DNA of 64,000 nucleotides from Motiliproteus sp965230735 (GTDB lineage: Bacteria; Pseudomonadota; Gammaproteobacteria; Pseudomonadales; Balneatricaceae), in contig NZ_OZ246016.1 of NCBI RefSeq assembly GCF_965230735.1, positions 620,001 to 684,000 of the forward strand, read 5' to 3'. The notes beneath the pieces were generated by a model. That model was not told where the DNA came from. It made no database searches and was given only the letters and a program-made list of their open reading frames with translations. The translations under genes were made by a program, and so were the position numbers. Shown here piece after piece: positions 61,894-64,000 of this stretch; the first letter of the stretch is position 1; every line of letters begins with the position of its first letter.

Positions 61894-62199
61894 TCACTCG
61901 TGAAACCCTGGCGCAAACGCGCGGGTTTACTGGGAATTCACGAGTTCGCGTTGGCTAATGCCAACGGCGGCACCTCCTTGTGCCGCGCTATTAAGCCGAA
62001 TTGGCATGAAGGCCATTATTAACAGTCAGGAACAAAAAAGGGGCTCCGAAGAGCCCCAATATTACGCAGACCACAGATCACAACGGAGACTTGGATTCCG
62101 CGCAACTGTCGCGTACCTGCTGCCTGGCGCTTGCGTCACCACCCCCTCGAGATGTTGGCAACGCCAGGCGTACACATTGATTGATTCAGCGTCGAAGGA
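61894..62199. other. Intergenic region between the MocR and DctP genes
   Basis: About 300 bases without a credible gene. It holds the dctP-side terminator (62033-62057). No other feature was recognised. Confidence 0.5.
62033..62057 (-). terminator. Intrinsic terminator downstream of the DctP gene
   Basis: On the minus strand GGGGCTC-TTCG-GAGCCCC is followed by a run of seven T. It lies about 140 bases beyond the dctP stop. Confidence 0.8.
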
Positions 62200-63216
62200 T
62201 CAGACTTCGCTGCGACCCAGCAGGCGCAGGACACGGTTCAGCTTGGCCTTACCACCGATGCTGTCGTAGAACTTCGGCCATACCGCCTGAGTGGCACGAT
62301 CGATGAACTCTTTCTCACCGTTGACCGGATCATGGATCTGCATGCCCTTGGCAGCCAGGTCCTTCTTGATCGCTGCTTCGCTGTCGCGCAGGAACTGGGC
62401 GCTGTGCTGAGTGGCTTCTTTACCGGCTTCCAGAATGGCTTTCTGAATCGCAGGCTTCTGATCCTGGAACACGGCCTCACTGACGATCAGCGGCTCGATC
62501 GAGAAGATGTAGCGCAGGTTGGTGATGTAATCCTGAACTTCGTAGAACTTCATCGAGTGGATGGTCATGTACGGGTTGTCCTGGGCATCAACCACACGCT
62601 GTTGCAGCGCGGTGAAGGTCTCGGACCAAGCCATCGGGGTCGGGTTTACACCCCAGGACTTGTAAGTGTCGATCATGATCTCGTTCTTCGGAACACGAAC
62701 CACAACGCCTTGCAGGTCTTCTACCGACTTGATCGGCTTCTTGGAGTTGGACAGTACCCGGAAACCGGAATAGGTCCAGCCGATGATGCGAACGCCGGCG
62801 TCACGCACGGTGTTTTCCACCAGCTCCTGACCCACTTCACCCTGAGTCAGCTCAACCGCTTCGTCCAGGCTCTGGATCACGTAGGGCAGGGTGAAGACAC
62901 CGACGGTGGGCGAGAACGGGGTGATGTTGTTGATCGCCAGAATGGAGAAATCCAGGCTGCCGATGGCGGCATCGTTGACGGTGTCCTGCTCACTGCCCAG
63001 CTGACCGTTTAGGAACAGCTTGGCCTTGTGCTTGCCACCGGTCTTTTCTTTAAAGGCTTCGGCGAATTTCTTGCCCAGCTCATGCTGTGGGCTGCCACCG
63101 GCATCACCGACGGCGACTTTGAAGGTTTTGGCTTCGGCCATCACCGTCAACCCGGCGCTGAACAGCACCGCGGTAGAGAGAGAAAGTACTTTTGCTATCT
63201 TATTTTTGTAAGTCAT
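62200..63216 (-). CDS. TRAP transporter solute-binding protein DctP, orphan
   Basis: A 338-residue periplasmic binding protein. The start at 63216 has GGAG six bases upstream and a clear signal ending AEA-KT near residue 29. FKVAVGDAGGSPQHELGKKFAEAFKE starts the DctP fold, and DLQGVVVRVPKNEIMIDTYKSWG contains the conserved Arg that usually binds the carboxylate of the ligand. No dctQ or dctM membrane genes are adjacent, and a regulator gene lies downstream on the other strand, so it must pair with a transporter encoded elsewhere. The ligand is probably an organic acid or amino acid. Confidence 0.9.
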   Translation of the reverse strand: MTYKNKIAKVLSLSTAVLFSAGLTVMAEAKTFKVAVGDAGGSPQHELGKKFAEAFKEKTGGKHKAKLFLNGQLGSEQDTVNDAAIGSLDFSILAINNITPFSPTVGVFTLPYVIQSLDEAVELTQGEVGQELVENTVRDAGVRIIGWTYSGFRVLSNSKKPIKSVEDLQGVVVRVPKNEIMIDTYKSWGVNPTPMAWSETFTALQQRVVDAQDNPYMTIHSMKFYEVQDYITNLRYIFSIEPLIVSEAVFQDQKPAIQKAILEAGKEATQHSAQFLRDSEAAIKKDLAAKGMQIHDPVNGEKEFIDRATQAVWPKFYDSIGGKAKLNRVLRLLGRSEV

Positions 63217-63442
63217 CTGTAGCTCCGATTGAACGTTCTGTTCGTTAAAGGCCCGACTTCTGGCGGCCCGGACCAGCTCCCTGAAAGGGTCTGAAACCGA
63301 CGTCGAAATCCCATTCCCGGCACTTCGACCCCGATCGGCCACCCGATCGGTAACACCACTCGCCGGTCGGATCGGCCCGCCGGTCAAAAAGGGCTAAATA
63401 GAAAAAAGCACAACAAAAAAGAAAAATCCAGAGTTTTAATCT

Positions 63443-63476
63443 CAAATGTGAAATTTATTTTTCTTTTTTCATTTAA
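63443..63476. repeat. A/T-rich palindromic repeat, copy 1
   Basis: Begins CAAATGTGAAATTTATTTTT and ends TTTTTTCATTTAA; the outer parts TGAAA and TTTCA are inverted. It lies about 230 bases upstream of dctP. It is repeated at 63765-63797 with two substitutions and a two-base gap. Confidence 0.6.
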
Positions 63477-63764
63477 AAGATAGCAACATCGGCAACTGAT
63501 CCAGTAGCAAATCACCGCAGAGAGGCGATCCCAACAGGGTGCTGTAAAGCAGCTTCCGACACTCAGGAAATTTCATCGCTCAGCCCCTTTCAGATCATCT
63601 ATCCAGCCAATCAAACCGCCCATTAACAGTCGCTTAACGACGCCCAGACAACTTTCACCAACGCGACAGCAACGGTTTGATGACCGGTCCAATTCGACTG
63701 GATAGCCAGCTGTCGTTGATCACCAAATGCACTAAAAACAGCAGCTTATAACAACACCCAAAGA

Positions 63765-63797
63765 CAAATGAAATTTATCTTTATTTTTTCATTTAAG
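63765..63797. repeat. A/T-rich palindromic repeat, copy 2
   Basis: Begins CAAATGAAATTTATCTTTAT and ends TTTTTTCATTTAAG, with AAATGAAA and TTTCATTT as inverted arms. It lies about 75 bases before the start of the last gene in the window. Confidence 0.6.
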
Positions 63798-63869
63798 TGA
63801 ATATATCATGCTCGCACTGAGCAGCCTGGCTGTACAAAAAAACAACAATCTGTGAATAGGAACTCCGCC

Positions 63870-64000
63870 ATGTACGATCCCCTGATCTCCGCCGGACCCG
63901 GCAACGGCGAACCTCATACCCCCTCTTACTGGGCCGCCAGCGCCGGCCCGGAACCCCAGGACGACGGGCCGATCAACTCGGACCGTACCGTCGAAGTCGC
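63870..64000 (+). CDS. Probable FAD-dependent oxidoreductase, N-terminal fragment
   Basis: Only 43 codons are in the window. The ATG at 63870 follows AGGAA at good spacing. The visible residues (MYDPLISAGPGNG, HTPSYWAASAGPEPQDDGP) resemble the N-terminal SYWAA segment that precedes the GxGxxG flavin loop in DadA/PuuB-like amine oxidoreductases. The nucleotide-binding loop itself lies beyond the window, so the family call is tentative. Confidence 0.5.
   Translation, partial: MYDPLISAGPGNGEPHTPSYWAASAGPEPQDDGPINSDRTVEV

Larger units (their letters stand above)
63217..63869. other. A/T-rich divergent regulatory region
   Basis: About 650 bases without a gene, the longest such gap outside the repeat block. 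It is A/T-rich and holds two near-identical palindromic motifs (63443-63476 and 63765-63797), one nearer each of the flanking divergent genes. Confidence 0.65.

Overview
The window is about 64 kb of GC-rich chromosomal DNA from a gammaproteobacterium, probably a marine one of Oceanospirillales or Alteromonadales type. This rests on gene content: carA-carB-greA, prlC-yheV, hslVU with ubiJ, zur-znuC-znuB, and a complete MSHA-type type IV pilus locus. Almost all genes are housekeeping genes with uniform codon use. No prophage, CRISPR array, rRNA operon or transposase gene was seen.

Layout. 1-11.8 kb: 3' end of a class II fructose-bisphosphate aldolase gene, an alpha/beta hydrolase, a flavodoxin-like protein, a PII protein, a TauE/SafE permease, a monooxygenase-like protein, an orphan substrate-binding protein, a lipoprotein, carAB-greA and an OmpA-like protein. 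12.1-14.7 kb: two identical tRNA-Leu genes and zur-znuC-znuB (znuA is not here). 14.7-20.9 kb: two EamA exporters, tag, yheV, prlC, a gamma-carbonic-anhydrase-like protein and a fumarylacetoacetase-family protein. 20.9-21.9 kb: a non-coding block of two tandem, hairpin-bounded repeat units with long terminal inverted repeats. 21.9-28.5 kb: ubiJ, a DUF971 gene, hslUV, a miniature inverted-repeat element, an FtsN-like SPOR gene and priA. 28.7-34.6 kb: rpmE, a secreted nuclease, malic enzyme, metY, a second miniature element, radA and a PilZ protein. 34.7-47.8 kb: the MSHA pilus operon (mshI to mshP), all on the minus strand, with a frameshift in mshM. 47.9-53.1 kb: tRNA-Phe, a membrane-anchored AlbA_2 protein and two divergent GGDEF proteins. 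53.2-58.6 kb: an ABC-2 exporter, an EamA transporter, an A/T-rich NYN/OST-HTH gene and the glutathione-dependent formaldehyde pathway (fghA, frmA). 58.8-64 kb: a LysR regulator, a DJ-1/PfpI protein divergent from a MocR regulator around a strong palindrome, an orphan TRAP-type binding protein, and the start of a probable FAD oxidoreductase.

How the parts connect. The MSHA locus is surrounded by cyclic-di-GMP genes: the MshE ATPase carries a tandem N-terminal MshEN c-di-GMP motif, a PilZ gene lies just beyond mshP, and two GGDEF proteins lie beyond mshI. This suggests c-di-GMP control of surface attachment. The least explained features are non-coding: the tandem repeat block at 20.9-21.9 kb, the two miniature elements (one supplies a stop codon, the other has a clean 5-bp target duplication), an rpmE terminator embedded in signal-peptide codons, and a terminator in the carAB leader.
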